A DNA stretch of 64,000 nt, from contig NZ_CP150302.1 of the NCBI RefSeq assembly GCF_038051945.1, positions 2,728,001 to 2,792,000 of the forward strand, written 5' to 3'. Position numbers and translations under genes: made by a program. The stretch comes from Paenibacillus sp. FSL H3-0469. GTDB taxonomy: Bacteria; Bacillota; Bacilli; Paenibacillales; Paenibacillaceae. Below, piece by piece: positions 20,161 through 29,105 of this stretch (positions within the stretch are counted from its first letter, which is position 1; each line of letters starts with the position of its first letter). A model generated the notes under the pieces. That model saw only the letters and a list, made by a program, of their open reading frames with translations, did no database searches and had not been told where the DNA came from.

Positions 20161-20979
20161 CTATCCTTTCCTAAGTACAAAACATAGCGTGTCTGCTCCT
20201 CCCGTATACGGACTGCCGCAACTATCATCGTAAACACTGTCCAGTTGGAATCCCCAAGGCAACACTTCATCCGCAAGGGTCTCCTGTGTAAACACCGTAT
20301 TCCAGATCAAATAATGATGCAGCTCATGATCGGCAAGTATCAGAGTCTGACGGGCCTCCACGGTATGCCCCTCAAAGAAATAAGATGCTTCGAGACATAC
20401 ATGTGGTTCAGCATTCCAAAAACCTCCGTATGGATACACCCTCCACGAGGTACTGTCCTGCTTACTCCAATTCGTCTTCTGCGTGAACACATCGAAGATA
20501 AACAGGCCGCCTGGCTTTAAGGCACGGTATACCTTAGACAGCAGGGTGTTTCGCTCACTTAGTGTAAGCGCGCCGTAATCACAATAAATCAAGGTGATGC
20601 TATCGAACACTCCGGTATAATCCAGCTCCAAATAATTCTGATAGATATACCGGCTCCGCGTATCCTGCTCTTGGGCATAGGCGATGGAACGTCTTGAGAA
20701 ATCAAGTCCCGTTACGTTATACCCCTGTTCAGAGAGACGCTTGGTATATAGTCCCGGTCCACAGCCAAGGTCAAGAATACGGCTCCCCGGCGGGATCAGA
20801 CGGCTAAGCCACTTCACTGAACGATCAATATCTCTGTGCCTGCGGCTCGCCGCTTCCCAGTCCGGATTCAGATGAGCCTCCAGCATATTTTTGGAGATAT
20901 GCTCATCATCCCAGAACGGTTCATTACTGCGCTGCCAAAGCACAGGATTGCGTACAAGGGAGAATAGTTGAGTTAACAT
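20161..20979 (-). CDS. Class I SAM-dependent methyltransferase
   Basis: 272 residues from an ATG preceded by AAGGAAGG; the upstream GTG (20994) overlaps that site. SAM-binding motif I is SRILDLGCGPGLYTKRLSEQG, followed by motif II VTGLDFSRRSIAYAQ and post-motif region IYCDYGALTLSERN, KPGGLFIFDVFTQ. The acceptor is unknown. Typical stand-alone small-molecule methyltransferase fold (Methyltransf_25/11 type). No genes directly coupled. Confidence 0.9.
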   Translation of the reverse strand: MLTQLFSLVRNPVLWQRSNEPFWDDEHISKNMLEAHLNPDWEAASRRHRDIDRSVKWLSRLIPPGSRILDLGCGPGLYTKRLSEQGYNVTGLDFSRRSIAYAQEQDTRSRYIYQNYLELDYTGVFDSITLIYCDYGALTLSERNTLLSKVYRALKPGGLFIFDVFTQKTNWSKQDSTSWRVYPYGGFWNAEPHVCLEASYFFEGHTVEARQTLILADHELHHYLIWNTVFTQETLADEVLPWGFQLDSVYDDSCGSPYTGGADTLCFVLRKG

Positions 20980-21084
20980 CGGCCTTCCTTTCACGATTCA
21001 GAAGTTTGGTGATACATAAAATGGTAAGGGTTCACTCATACCGGTAGCAAGGCACAGAACGATTAAAAGAAAAATGGATAGCCC

Positions 21085-21160
21085 GCTGACACTCCGCTGG
21101 GGGAACCACACAAGGCTATCAGGACGGGTCGACCTTGTTTCCTGGAGCACCCCCCTAGAG
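21085..21160 (+). pseudogene. Remnant of a second GH88 gene
   Basis: The plus strand encodes GGTTQGYQDGST at about 21100-21135, matching the conserved GH88 sequence GGTAQGYQDGSTW of the intact gene at 17.8 kb. At the DNA level 21108-21136 and 18471-18499 agree at 24 of 29 positions. The frame is bounded by stops and continues as unrelated residues, so this is a fossil, not a gene. It lies in the 270-bp gap between the methyltransferase and HXXEE genes, where I see nothing else. Confidence 0.5.
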
Positions 21161-21249
21161 AAGTACAGGGAGAGCATACATTGAGGTAGAAATGAAAACA
21201 GCGACAGCAAAGGACGCGATAAGAATGTTCCTGACTGCCGCTACTTTAT

Positions 21250-21879
21250 TTATTTATGAGTATGAGAATACCTTAATTGTTTTTGCGAAAATTTGTGAAT
21301 GGAGTTTTTGTTTTTCAGCCATGTATTTCCTTTCACTATAAAAAGATAAACAGCTATGCAAAAATAAATTACACCCCAAATCCAGTCTGACCGAGTTATT
21401 AAATGATGCTCATATACGTAGTTGATGTACCAGATGCCCACCGGTAAATGTACAACAATTGCGGAGACTAAGCCTGGATTATACATGCTTTTTGCTCTTA
21501 TATTAACGACGACTCCATGAAAAATGATTTGGAAAAAGCCCATTAAAACAGGTGCCATTCCCAGCCATACTACAGACGGGAAAAATACAGGAAGCAAGTA
21601 AAACACATAGGCGATAACCACATTAATAATCATTGCCGACTGTTTATTTAATGGATAGTTGTCAGGGGATTCACTTTTAAACAAAGCTTTATTGAATATG
21701 CCTGGAAAATATCCCGGCCAGCGGTATTCCTCAAACTGGTGAAGAAGGATCGCCACCAAGCTTAACCATAATATGCTGTTTATCCGTGGTATTTCTCCCC
21801 AGTTCAATAAGAGATAAACGCATATTAAAATACCCAAGAATAGTCCGATGTCCTGCCAGTTCTTTCTTAAAATGTTCAT
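21250..21879 (-). CDS. HXXEE domain-containing membrane protein
   Basis: 209 residues with five to six hydrophobic helices. The defining motif H-x-x-E-E is HQFEE at about residues 47-51, following WLSLVAILL. Further conserved polar residues occur in IIFHGVVVNIRAK and IVVHLPVGIWYINY. HXXEE proteins are of unknown biochemical function; the clustering of His and Glu in the membrane suggests a metal site. Its start lies 23 bp after the TetR stop and it must be co-transcribed with it. The gene is visibly more AT-rich than its neighbours. Confidence 0.88.
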   Translation of the reverse strand: MNILRKNWQDIGLFLGILICVYLLLNWGEIPRINSILWLSLVAILLHQFEEYRWPGYFPGIFNKALFKSESPDNYPLNKQSAMIINVVIAYVFYLLPVFFPSVVWLGMAPVLMGFFQIIFHGVVVNIRAKSMYNPGLVSAIVVHLPVGIWYINYVYEHHLITRSDWIWGVIYFCIAVYLFIVKGNTWLKNKNSIHKFSQKQLRYSHTHK

Positions 21880-21902
21880 TAACTCACCTCAATCTGAGTT
21901 TA

Positions 21903-22484
21903 TTAATGAAAGTATCTCGCAAAGAGCAGGTCAATCTGCTCCTCTACAGGTGCTATCTTCACGGAAGCTCCTGTTTCAAGTATAGGACTCATAAGGGCCG
22001 GTAGAAAAAGCGCTCCAAAAATCTGCGTCGTCATGGTCATCAGGTGCTCTGGCTGCTGTTCACCGGTTATCTCTCTTAAAGTATTTTGTATCTTAGCAAA
22101 CCCCAGCAGATTCAAAAATGATCCATATTCATACTGGGAGGTGAAAATGGTAGTGCCCATCAAGATGATTCTGGAGAGCAATTCGGGATATTGTCGGATC
22201 ACCTGCAAATAATCGAGTAAAAATCGCCTCAATCTGTCCCGTGAGGATATAGAGAAGTCGTCAAGTATGGCAAACGTATCCTGAAAGCTGTTCAATATCA
22301 ATTTCGTAGATTCGCTAAACAAGTTTTCTTTGGACCCAAAATAATAGTTCACCAGAGCGACATTCGTGTTTGAGGCTTCTGCAATTTTTTTGATAGTGAT
22401 CCTTTCAAAGCCTTCTTGTTTAATCAACTCCAGGGTGGCATGCATAATCTTCTCTTTTGTTTCCAGCTTTTTGTCTGGCTCCAT
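21903..22484 (-). CDS. TetR/AcrR-family transcriptional regulator
   Basis: 193 residues. N-terminal helix-turn-helix ATLELIKQEGFERITIKKIA and TNVALVNYYFGSKENLFSES, the standard TetR DNA-binding domain, then an all-helical ligand-binding/dimer domain. AT-rich. Preceded by TTGGAGGT. The large palindrome at 22507-22557 lies between its promoter and its start, so it is almost certainly an autorepressor, and it controls the co-transcribed HXXEE gene. Confidence 0.95.
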   Translation of the reverse strand: MEPDKKLETKEKIMHATLELIKQEGFERITIKKIAEASNTNVALVNYYFGSKENLFSESTKLILNSFQDTFAILDDFSISSRDRLRRFLLDYLQVIRQYPELLSRIILMGTTIFTSQYEYGSFLNLLGFAKIQNTLREITGEQQPEHLMTMTTQIFGALFLPALMSPILETGASVKIAPVEEQIDLLFARYFH

Positions 22485-22506
22485 CTGCTACCTCCAAGTA
22501 TATTCC

Positions 22507-22557
22507 CTGAGTTTAAATACAATTTTAAATGACATTTAAAATCGTATTTAAACTCAG
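22507..22557. promoter_or_regulatory. 51-bp near-perfect palindrome, presumed TetR operator
   Basis: Two 25-bp arms around one central base, identical but for one position (base 15 of each arm). The outer part is CTGAGTTTAAATAC and the inner part ATTTTAAATG. It starts 23 bp upstream of the TetR ATG and touches the -10 of the predicted promoter. Too long for a single TetR dimer (about 15-20 bp half-site pair), so two dimers or cooperative binding is likely. Confidence 0.88.
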
Positions 22558-22583
22558 TATAGCTATATTTTTCCTTTTTGCAA
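22556..22583 (-). promoter_or_regulatory. Putative sigma-A promoter of the TetR-HXXEE operon
   Basis: Minus-strand TTGCAA (22578-22583) and TATACT (22556-22561) with 16-bp spacing. The palindrome begins inside the -10, so bound repressor would block promoter clearance. Confidence 0.7.
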
Positions 22584-22712
22584 AGTTTATTTATCGGGAA
22601 TTTCATTTGTGATCGGTTTTCCGATTACATTTGGCCTACGTAGCGCCCATTGTATTTAGTCCTAAACAACATAAAAAACGCCCTCCCCAGAAAGGAAAGG
22701 CGTTATCCCGCA

Positions 22713-25700
22713 TTATGGCATCACCGAGAAGACAATATCGTCGAACAGCATGTAAGCGAAGCCGCTGGTGTAGAAGCCGACCTTGCCGGACGGGCGGTGG
22801 CCCGGATCGGTGCCGGAGAGTCTTGGCGCGCCGTCAACGGATACAGCGATGTCCCCGCCCATCGCCGTTACCTTCACCGCATACTCCGTATCCGGCTGCA
22901 GGTCATGTCCAGGCAGCACACTCTCGGTCAGCTTCTGCCACGCTGTATCATACAGAATCCAGGAGGAAGATCCGTCTGCCCGGGTCCGGTACCCGATCCG
23001 GGTAGAGCCGCTGCTGTCCTGGCGGTCGAAGATGTATAGGATGCCGTTATCCGGCATCACGGCGGGCGTCTTCAGCTTGAACTCCAGCTGATAGGCGGTG
23101 AAGCTGCGGTCCAGCAGGCCGCTGGCCCCGTTCAGCAGCTTATAGCGGCGGTTGCCGTCCGGATCGGCGGCGATGCTGCGGTTCGGGTCCACCGGCCAGC
23201 CATTGCCTCCGTTCTCGAAGTTGGTCTCATGCATAATATTCGAGACGGTGACTGTAATATCCGCTTTAATCAGCGGATTCACCGTTGACACAGCCGAGAT
23301 GACCGTCTGCCCCTCGTATACGGCATGCACCACACCAGTACTGTTCACCGTAGCGACCGCCGGGTTAGCCGACTGCCAGGTCAGGCCTGTATCCGGCGTA
23401 TCCGCAGGGTCGAAGGCTACCTGTAACGCCTTATCTTCACCTGCGGCCAGACGCACGTTATTCTCTGCCGGAATAATCCCGGCCAGCGTTGTCGTCAGCT
23501 CCCTGAACTGAATGTCATCGAAGTGCATCTGGCTGACATTGCTGACATAGAAGCCGACCTTCCCTTCCGCATTATGCCCCGGGTCAGTGCCCTTCAGGCG
23601 GAACGCTCCGTCCAGATAGACGCTGATATCGCCGCCCTTCACCAGCATGCGGACCGTATATTCCGTATCCGGCTGCAGGTCATGCCCCGGCAGCTTGACT
23701 TCCTTCAGCACCGTCCAGGCTGAATTATACAGCAGCCAGGCGGAGCTTCCGTCCGCCCGGGTCCTATAGCCGATCCGGCTGGAGCCGCTTCCGGCCTGGC
23801 GGTCGAAGATATACAGTGTCGCGTTATCGCCCATCACCGCCGGGGTCTTCACCTTGAAGCTCAGCTCATAGTCCGAGAAGGATTTGGGGCTAAGGGCGGA
23901 GGCCCCGTTCAGGATCTTGTACCAGCGGTTCGTGCCGATCTTCTCGATGCTGCGGTTGGCATCCTGCAGCCAGCCGTTCGCGCCGGATTCAAAGTCCGTG
24001 AAGTCCATCACGCCGTCGCCCGCCTCCACGTGAACCGTAACCGTGGCAGTCAGCAGCGGATTCTCCACTGAAGCTACCGTGATCACCGTGGTCCCAACCG
24101 TCCGGCCGGTTACGGTTCCTGCCCCGTCCACTGCCGCGATAGCCGGATCAGCCGAAGTGAAGGCCAAAGCCGGATTGTCCGCGTTCCAGGGGAGGACCGC
24201 CGTGCGCAGCTTCACCGTTTTCCAGCGGTCTACGTTAATCTCGCTGTCATAGACACTCACGCCCTGCACGGGATAGCTGTCCGCACCGGCTGTCGTGCCT
24301 GCCTTACCGGCAACGCCGATCTCGCCGAACGGAATCTCCGGGAAGCCGGGAATCACATCATATACATCCGCATCCGGCCGCAGCGACAGATCGCCTCCCG
24401 CCAGATCGGTGAACCCGGGATCTCCTGCGGTTACCCAGTTATTCGCATACTGGACCAGCCCGAACTTGTCATAGGCCCCGTACACATTGGTTGTTACACT
24501 GCGCGGAACGGACGGGTTATAGATAACATTGCCCTGGAACGTATTCGTATCAGGATAATAACGGTTCTCCGTGAAGAAATCCGCCAGCTCGGGATACTTC
24601 GTCAGATAAGGCGTTCCGGTGAAATTATTGTTCGCTGCGAACAAGGCCTGCCACTTCGGCATGTAATTCAGCGGCACCTGATCATCCGGCTCATCGCCCA
24701 GGAACATATCCGCATAGTCATACGGAATTTTGCTGTCAATGAAGATATTGTTGCGGGTCAGGATATGGGCGCCACCGTTATTTTTAATAGCGGAATTACC
24801 CATCTTGTAAAAGATATTCTCGTCAATAGTCAGACCCATCGTGAAATTGTCCGGGTATACGCCCTCTACACCCGCTTTGCTCTCCCCGATGTTATGGAAG
24901 TAATTACGGCGGATTACCGTTCCCCGCTCATGGGGCTGTTCCCCCGCGTTCATATAGATCGCGCCGAGATCCGAGAAGGTCGTGCATACATCATAGATCT
25001 CGTTATATTCCACGGTATGATCATTGCCGAAGATCAGCACACCGGGATGCGGCGCGTCATGCAACTCATTGTGCGACATGCGGTTGCCCACGCCGGACAG
25101 CAGCACCCCGGGATTATAGGCTTTGTGATAGTAGGCAAAATCGTGAATATGCGAATTCTCCACCCTGTTGTTCCCCGGGGCAAGCGTCGTTTTGTTGCCC
25201 CCAGTCAGCGTGACGGCAGTGCCGCCGATATGATGAATATGCGTGCTGACAATGGCGTGATCTGTTCCCGGTGCCCCTTCGAAGTTATTGTAGTAGAACC
25301 GGCTCTGAGTATTGACCAGCACCCCGCTGTTGGTGAAATTGCGGATCTCGCTGTTCAGAATACGCATTTGCTTGCCGCCCATGAACACCGCTGCGGAATC
25401 GCGGCCGTTCTCCAGCACCAGCTCCGAGAAGTCGATGTACGAGGCGTTCAAGGCGTTGATCATCGGACTCTTCAGCATCGTGACTTCAATATCCGGGTTC
25501 CCGGCAGTAAATTCCGCGTTCGGCAGAAAATAGAGCTTGCCGGCCTGGCGGTCGATATAATATTCGCCGGGCATGTCGATCTCCTCCAGCAGATTCTGCG
25601 CGAAGTGGAAATCCGGGTACCAGTTCTTGAAGATCCCGCTCATCTCTCCGTAGCGGAGGGTGATGCTTTTGGCGGCCGTATCAATGGAAGCAATCTTGTT

Positions 25701-26480
25701 GTACGACCATTCCCAGCTATAACCGAAGATCCCGTCCAGCCAGATGTCGTCCGCCTGCGTCCAGTACTGGGGACGGTCATACGTGTAGGTGAAGGTTCCG
25801 CCGCGCGTATGCACTTCGCCGTTCGGGTCCTTCCGGGTCGGGCCGGGATCAAGAATCTCATCCATCTGGACCGTGCCTTCATTCGGCCAGCGGGCCAGTG
25901 TCATGCCCTGCCCGGCCACGTACAGCTCCATCGGCGGCACCTCGCTCAGATCATTCGCCAGATAATAGCCGTGGCGGCTGAGCTGGCCGTAATCGGTAAT
26001 GCCCAGCGCTCCCAGATCGGCGGCCAGCACCTTCGTTCGCGCCTCCGGGCTGATGATCCGGCTGAGAATGGCCGTGTCGGTAACCGGAACGAAGGCTGAT
26101 TTGGCGAGTTGGCGGGAGCCGGACAGCGTGACCTCCTCTCCCGGATAAGCCGTATACGTGATGGGCTTGTCGGCCTCACCGGAGTCCTGTTCACGCAGCT
26201 CGAAGCTGGAGGTCCGCTCATACCTTCCTTCCCGCAGATACACGGTGACTCCGCCATCCGGCAGTCCTTCCTCCGTCTTCAGCGTACGAATCGTATCGCG
26301 CGCCTTCTCAAGCGTCTGGAACGGGGCATTTAGCGTCCCAGCATTGGAATCGCTTCCATTATTGGCCACATAAAAGGCCGTCCCGGACGTTCCTCCCTCC
26401 GCATATGCAGGGGCTTCAAACGGCAGAGAGGGCATCAACAACAGACTGGCTGCAAGTGCCGCAAGCAAACGTTTTTTCAC
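22713..26480 (-). CDS. Secreted parallel beta-helix protein with two Big2 plus two jellyroll domains
   Basis: 1255 residues from a GTG 5 bases after AGAGGAG; a TTG at 26501 overlaps the ribosome site. Signal peptide KKRLLAALAASLLLMPSLP ends near residue 30. Residues about 36-710 form a right-handed parallel beta-helix (GGSDSNAG-type start, repeated strand-turn units with many Asn, NNRVENSHIHD, EYNEIYDV), as in polysaccharide lyases and related carbohydrate-active enzymes. Then a bacterial Ig-like domain (735-822), a LamG-like jellyroll (823-990), and a second Big2 (992-1078) plus jellyroll (1080-1255). The two jellyrolls are near copies. Probably acts on or binds an external polysaccharide for the adjacent ABC importer; exact substrate unknown. 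Confidence 0.85.
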   Translation of the reverse strand: MKKRLLAALAASLLLMPSLPFEAPAYAEGGTSGTAFYVANNGSDSNAGTLNAPFQTLEKARDTIRTLKTEEGLPDGGVTVYLREGRYERTSSFELREQDSGEADKPITYTAYPGEEVTLSGSRQLAKSAFVPVTDTAILSRIISPEARTKVLAADLGALGITDYGQLSRHGYYLANDLSEVPPMELYVAGQGMTLARWPNEGTVQMDEILDPGPTRKDPNGEVHTRGGTFTYTYDRPQYWTQADDIWLDGIFGYSWEWSYNKIASIDTAAKSITLRYGEMSGIFKNWYPDFHFAQNLLEEIDMPGEYYIDRQAGKLYFLPNAEFTAGNPDIEVTMLKSPMINALNASYIDFSELVLENGRDSAAVFMGGKQMRILNSEIRNFTNSGVLVNTQSRFYYNNFEGAPGTDHAIVSTHIHHIGGTAVTLTGGNKTTLAPGNNRVENSHIHDFAYYHKAYNPGVLLSGVGNRMSHNELHDAPHPGVLIFGNDHTVEYNEIYDVCTTFSDLGAIYMNAGEQPHERGTVIRRNYFHNIGESKAGVEGVYPDNFTMGLTIDENIFYKMGNSAIKNNGGAHILTRNNIFIDSKIPYDYADMFLGDEPDDQVPLNYMPKWQALFAANNNFTGTPYLTKYPELADFFTENRYYPDTNTFQGNVIYNPSVPRSVTTNVYGAYDKFGLVQYANNWVTAGDPGFTDLAGGDLSLRPDADVYDVIPGFPEIPFGEIGVAGKAGTTAGADSYPVQGVSVYDSEINVDRWKTVKLRTAVLPWNADNPALAFTSADPAIAAVDGAGTVTGRTVGTTVITVASVENPLLTATVTVHVEAGDGVMDFTDFESGANGWLQDANRSIEKIGTNRWYKILNGASALSPKSFSDYELSFKVKTPAVMGDNATLYIFDRQAGSGSSRIGYRTRADGSSAWLLYNSAWTVLKEVKLPGHDLQPDTEYTVRMLVKGGDISVYLDGAFRLKGTDPGHNAEGKVGFYVSNVSQMHFDDIQFRELTTTLAGIIPAENNVRLAAGEDKALQVAFDPADTPDTGLTWQSANPAVATVNSTGVVHAVYEGQTVISAVSTVNPLIKADITVTVSNIMHETNFENGGNGWPVDPNRSIAADPDGNRRYKLLNGASGLLDRSFTAYQLEFKLKTPAVMPDNGILYIFDRQDSSGSTRIGYRTRADGSSSWILYDTAWQKLTESVLPGHDLQPDTEYAVKVTAMGGDIAVSVDGAPRLSGTDPGHRPSGKVGFYTSGFAYMLFDDIVFSVMP

Positions 26481-26512
26481 CAAGGCTCCTCTTCCTTTCA
26501 ACGTGGGATGTA

Positions 26513-26546
26513 GGGGCTTACGCCAACTTCAGTCTGGCGAAGCCCC
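26513..26546 (-). promoter_or_regulatory. Intercistronic hairpin between solute-binding protein and beta-helix genes
   Basis: Arms GGGGCTTACGCCA (26513-26525) and TGGCGAAGCCCC (26535-26546) pair with one bulge and no U-run follows. Such hairpins behind solute-binding protein genes usually protect the upstream message, giving more binding protein than downstream product. This is inference from position. Confidence 0.55.
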
Positions 26547-26616
26547 CCATGAGCAGCAGGTTTCTCCGGTTCTCCTCAGCCGTGCAGATCTATTCTGTTT
26601 CCTTACACCTTACGCC

Positions 26617-28167
26617 TTATTTCTTCAGACCTTTATCCTTCAGGAATTGTTCGAATTGTTTGGTGACTTCCGCCACATATTTCTCTTCGCCGGCTTCCTT
26701 CAGCTTGCCATAGAGCGCAGGCCAGGTTTCATCAAAATCAAGCGTACCGGTAACCAGCCCCCGTTTGTATTCTCCCCACACGGCGTTCAGGTTGGCAATT
26801 TCGGTATTCACCGGCTCGGAATTGAACTTGAAGGCACCAACCGGATTCACCTCAGAACCGGAATTGATCTTCTTGGTCTCTTCCCACACATTCTCCGGCT
26901 GACCTTCTTTCAGATAGGAGTTGAATACGCTACCGAACACCCAGTCCATATTCGGCAGATAGCGGGAATCCGCTTTGGCCTTGATGTACTCCCCGTCTGC
27001 CTTATCATAATGCTCCCCGGCAATTCCGTTACAGAGCAGATTGTACAGCTCCTTGTCGGTATTCACCAGATTCAGGAACATCATCGCGCGCTCCGGATTA
27101 GGGGCCGTACGGCTGATCGATTGGTTGGTTGTGGCCGAATAACCGTTGGAGAACCAGTCGCTGAGCGGTACCGTGATGACGTCATTGCCGCCGTTTTTGG
27201 CCTTCACCTCAGCCTCAACGCCCGGCTTCAGCGTCACGTTGAAATCGACGGCAATCTGGCCTTTGGCGAGGTAATCATTCGCTTTTTCGGTAGCAGCATC
27301 CTTGTAAATATAGCCATCCTTATACCACTTGCTGGCCAGCCGGAAATTGTCCAGTTCTTCTTCCGGGTACCGCTGGAGCGTATACGAGGGATCATCTGTC
27401 TTGATATAGAAATGGTCATCCAGACCCGGAACTACCCAGTACTTGTCGTCATGCGCCTGCGGATTGATGAAGGAAGTGCCGAATACGCCAAACGGAATGA
27501 TATCCTTCTCGTTCTGCTTAATCTGGGCCAGGAACGGCTCGATGTCCGCAATTTTTTTGATGGAAGCGGTATCAAGTTTGTACTTGTCAGCGAAGCGCTT
27601 CTGGATGATGAAGCCGTACCGGGAGCCGTTGATCTGCTGGTTCGGAATACCGTAGATCTCCCCGTCCACCGAGAGGCCATCCCACATCACCTGCGGCACC
27701 TCCTTCTTCAGCTCCGGCGCATACTCGTCAAGCAGCTTATCCATCGGCTGAATCGCTCCCTTGCGCACCAGCTCCTCCGGCTTCAGCATATAACCGGTCC
27801 AGAGAATGTCGAACTTCTCGCCTGCCGCAAGCACGGTGTTCATCTTCTGCACATAGTCCCCGATTGCTACAGGCATCAGCTTCACGGTGGCGTTGATCTT
27901 CGCCTTCGTAATCTTGTTCACTTCCTCCTGCACCTTATCCTGGTCTGCCTGCAGCTGCGACAGCGGATAATACCAGGTCAGTTCGACCGGCTTCAGCTCG
28001 CCGTCCTTCCCGGATTCCGGTGCCGCGCTCTGCGCAGCCCCCGTTCCGCTTCCTTCCGTACCTGTAGCAGCACTGCCATTGCCGCCGTTATTGTTCCCTC
28101 CGCAGCCTGACAGCACGGATGCAAGCAGCATTACGGATGCCAATACGCCAACCAGCCCTTTTTTCAT
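26617..28167 (-). CDS. Extracellular solute-binding lipoprotein (LplA type)
   Basis: 516 residues. Lipoprotein signal MKKGLVGVLASVMLLASVLSGC (first 22 residues; given in part) with lipid Cys22, then a low-complexity Gly/Asn/Ser/Thr linker and a large periplasmic-binding fold (LQADQDKVQEEVNKITKAKI, KFDILWTGYMLKPEELVRKG, GIPNQQINGSRYGFII). It is the family-1-like binding protein typical of Paenibacillus oligosaccharide importers with LplB/LplC partners. Lies directly downstream of the LplC-type permease (38-bp gap). Ligand not determinable. Confidence 0.94.
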   Translation of the reverse strand: MKKGLVGVLASVMLLASVLSGCGGNNNGGNGSAATGTEGSGTGAAQSAAPESGKDGELKPVELTWYYPLSQLQADQDKVQEEVNKITKAKINATVKLMPVAIGDYVQKMNTVLAAGEKFDILWTGYMLKPEELVRKGAIQPMDKLLDEYAPELKKEVPQVMWDGLSVDGEIYGIPNQQINGSRYGFIIQKRFADKYKLDTASIKKIADIEPFLAQIKQNEKDIIPFGVFGTSFINPQAHDDKYWVVPGLDDHFYIKTDDPSYTLQRYPEEELDNFRLASKWYKDGYIYKDAATEKANDYLAKGQIAVDFNVTLKPGVEAEVKAKNGGNDVITVPLSDWFSNGYSATTNQSISRTAPNPERAMMFLNLVNTDKELYNLLCNGIAGEHYDKADGEYIKAKADSRYLPNMDWVFGSVFNSYLKEGQPENVWEETKKINSGSEVNPVGAFKFNSEPVNTEIANLNAVWGEYKRGLVTGTLDFDETWPALYGKLKEAGEEKYVAEVTKQFEQFLKDKGLKK

Positions 28168-28205
28168 GTGAGTGACCTCCTGTACTTAGTACATGTAATT
28201 GTATG

Positions 28206-29090
28206 TTAACCCTTTAGGGAGCCAACCGTAAGCCCTTTGACGAAAAACCGCTGAAAAAACGGGAAGATGACCAGCATCGGTCCGCCGGCCAGTACGGCAA
28301 TAGCCATCCGCGCGGAGCTGTTCGGGAAGCTGCTCAGGTCAATGCCAAGCTGCCCGGTAAATTCGGAGTTCGTCGTGAGAAACTCAATGCTGTTGAGCGT
28401 CCGCACCAGCAGGAGCTGCAGCGGCACCTTGTTTGGATCATCAATATAGAGCATCGCGTTGAACCATTCGTTCCAGTAGGTGAAGGAGATCAGCAGACCC
28501 AGCGTCGCCAGCGCCGGAGTGGACAGCGGCAGGATGATCCGGAAGAAAATGCGGAATTCCCGCGCCCCGTCGATTTTGGCGGATTCAATGATCTCCAGCG
28601 GAATCTTGGACATGAAGCCCTTCATGACCATAATGTTGAACGGCGACAGCAGAATCGGCAGAATCAGCGCCAGCAGGCTATCCTTCAGATGCAGGTACTG
28701 AGTAATGAGAATGTAGGAGGGAACGAGTCCCCCGCTGAACAGCATGGTGAAAAATACATAGAACGTCGTCGCCCGGTTATACCGGTAATCCTGCCTTGAA
28801 ATCACGTAGGCGGTCATCGCGGTCAGCAGCAGTCCAGCCAGCGCGCCGATGATCGTCACCGTGAACGTAACTCCATAAGCCCGGAGCAGGATGTCGGGAG
28901 CGTCCAGCAGATAGCGGTAGGCATCCAGACTGAAGGATGAAGGAATGAACTGGTACCCGTTCTCGGTCAATGATTTCTCATCCGTCAGCGAGACCACGAT
29001 GACCAGCAGGAATGGCAGAATCACCACCAGCGACAGCACGATAAACAGCAGATTAATGAACAGCTTCGAGAATTCAAATTTTTTGCCCAC
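28206..29090 (-). CDS. Carbohydrate ABC transporter permease (LplC/YtcP type)
   Basis: 294 residues, six membrane helices. The coupling motif EAA-type sequence is ESAKIDGAREFRIFFRIILP, followed by LSTPALATLGL. The N-terminal part (KFEFSKLFINLLFIVLSLVV) and C-terminal PFFQRFFVKGLTVGSLKG are standard for LplC-like permeases. It pairs with the LplB permease encoded 15 bp upstream. No ATPase gene is present; a general MsmX-like ATPase is expected to serve. Confidence 0.94.
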   Translation of the reverse strand: MGKKFEFSKLFINLLFIVLSLVVILPFLLVIVVSLTDEKSLTENGYQFIPSSFSLDAYRYLLDAPDILLRAYGVTFTVTIIGALAGLLLTAMTAYVISRQDYRYNRATTFYVFFTMLFSGGLVPSYILITQYLHLKDSLLALILPILLSPFNIMVMKGFMSKIPLEIIESAKIDGAREFRIFFRIILPLSTPALATLGLLISFTYWNEWFNAMLYIDDPNKVPLQLLLVRTLNSIEFLTTNSEFTGQLGIDLSSFPNSSARMAIAVLAGGPMLVIFPFFQRFFVKGLTVGSLKG

Positions 29091-29105
29091 GCTTAGGGCA
29101 CCTCC

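Noticed and set aside
20998-21210. Minus-strand frame of 70 codons
   Set aside because: No ribosome site or family match; overlaps the GH88 fossil.
24765-26099. Plus-strand open frame of 444 codons
   Set aside because: Antisense shadow of the beta-helix gene; no domain or ribosome site.
26503-28110. Plus-strand open frame of 535 codons
   Set aside because: Antisense to the solute-binding lipoprotein gene, whose lipobox and fold are clear.
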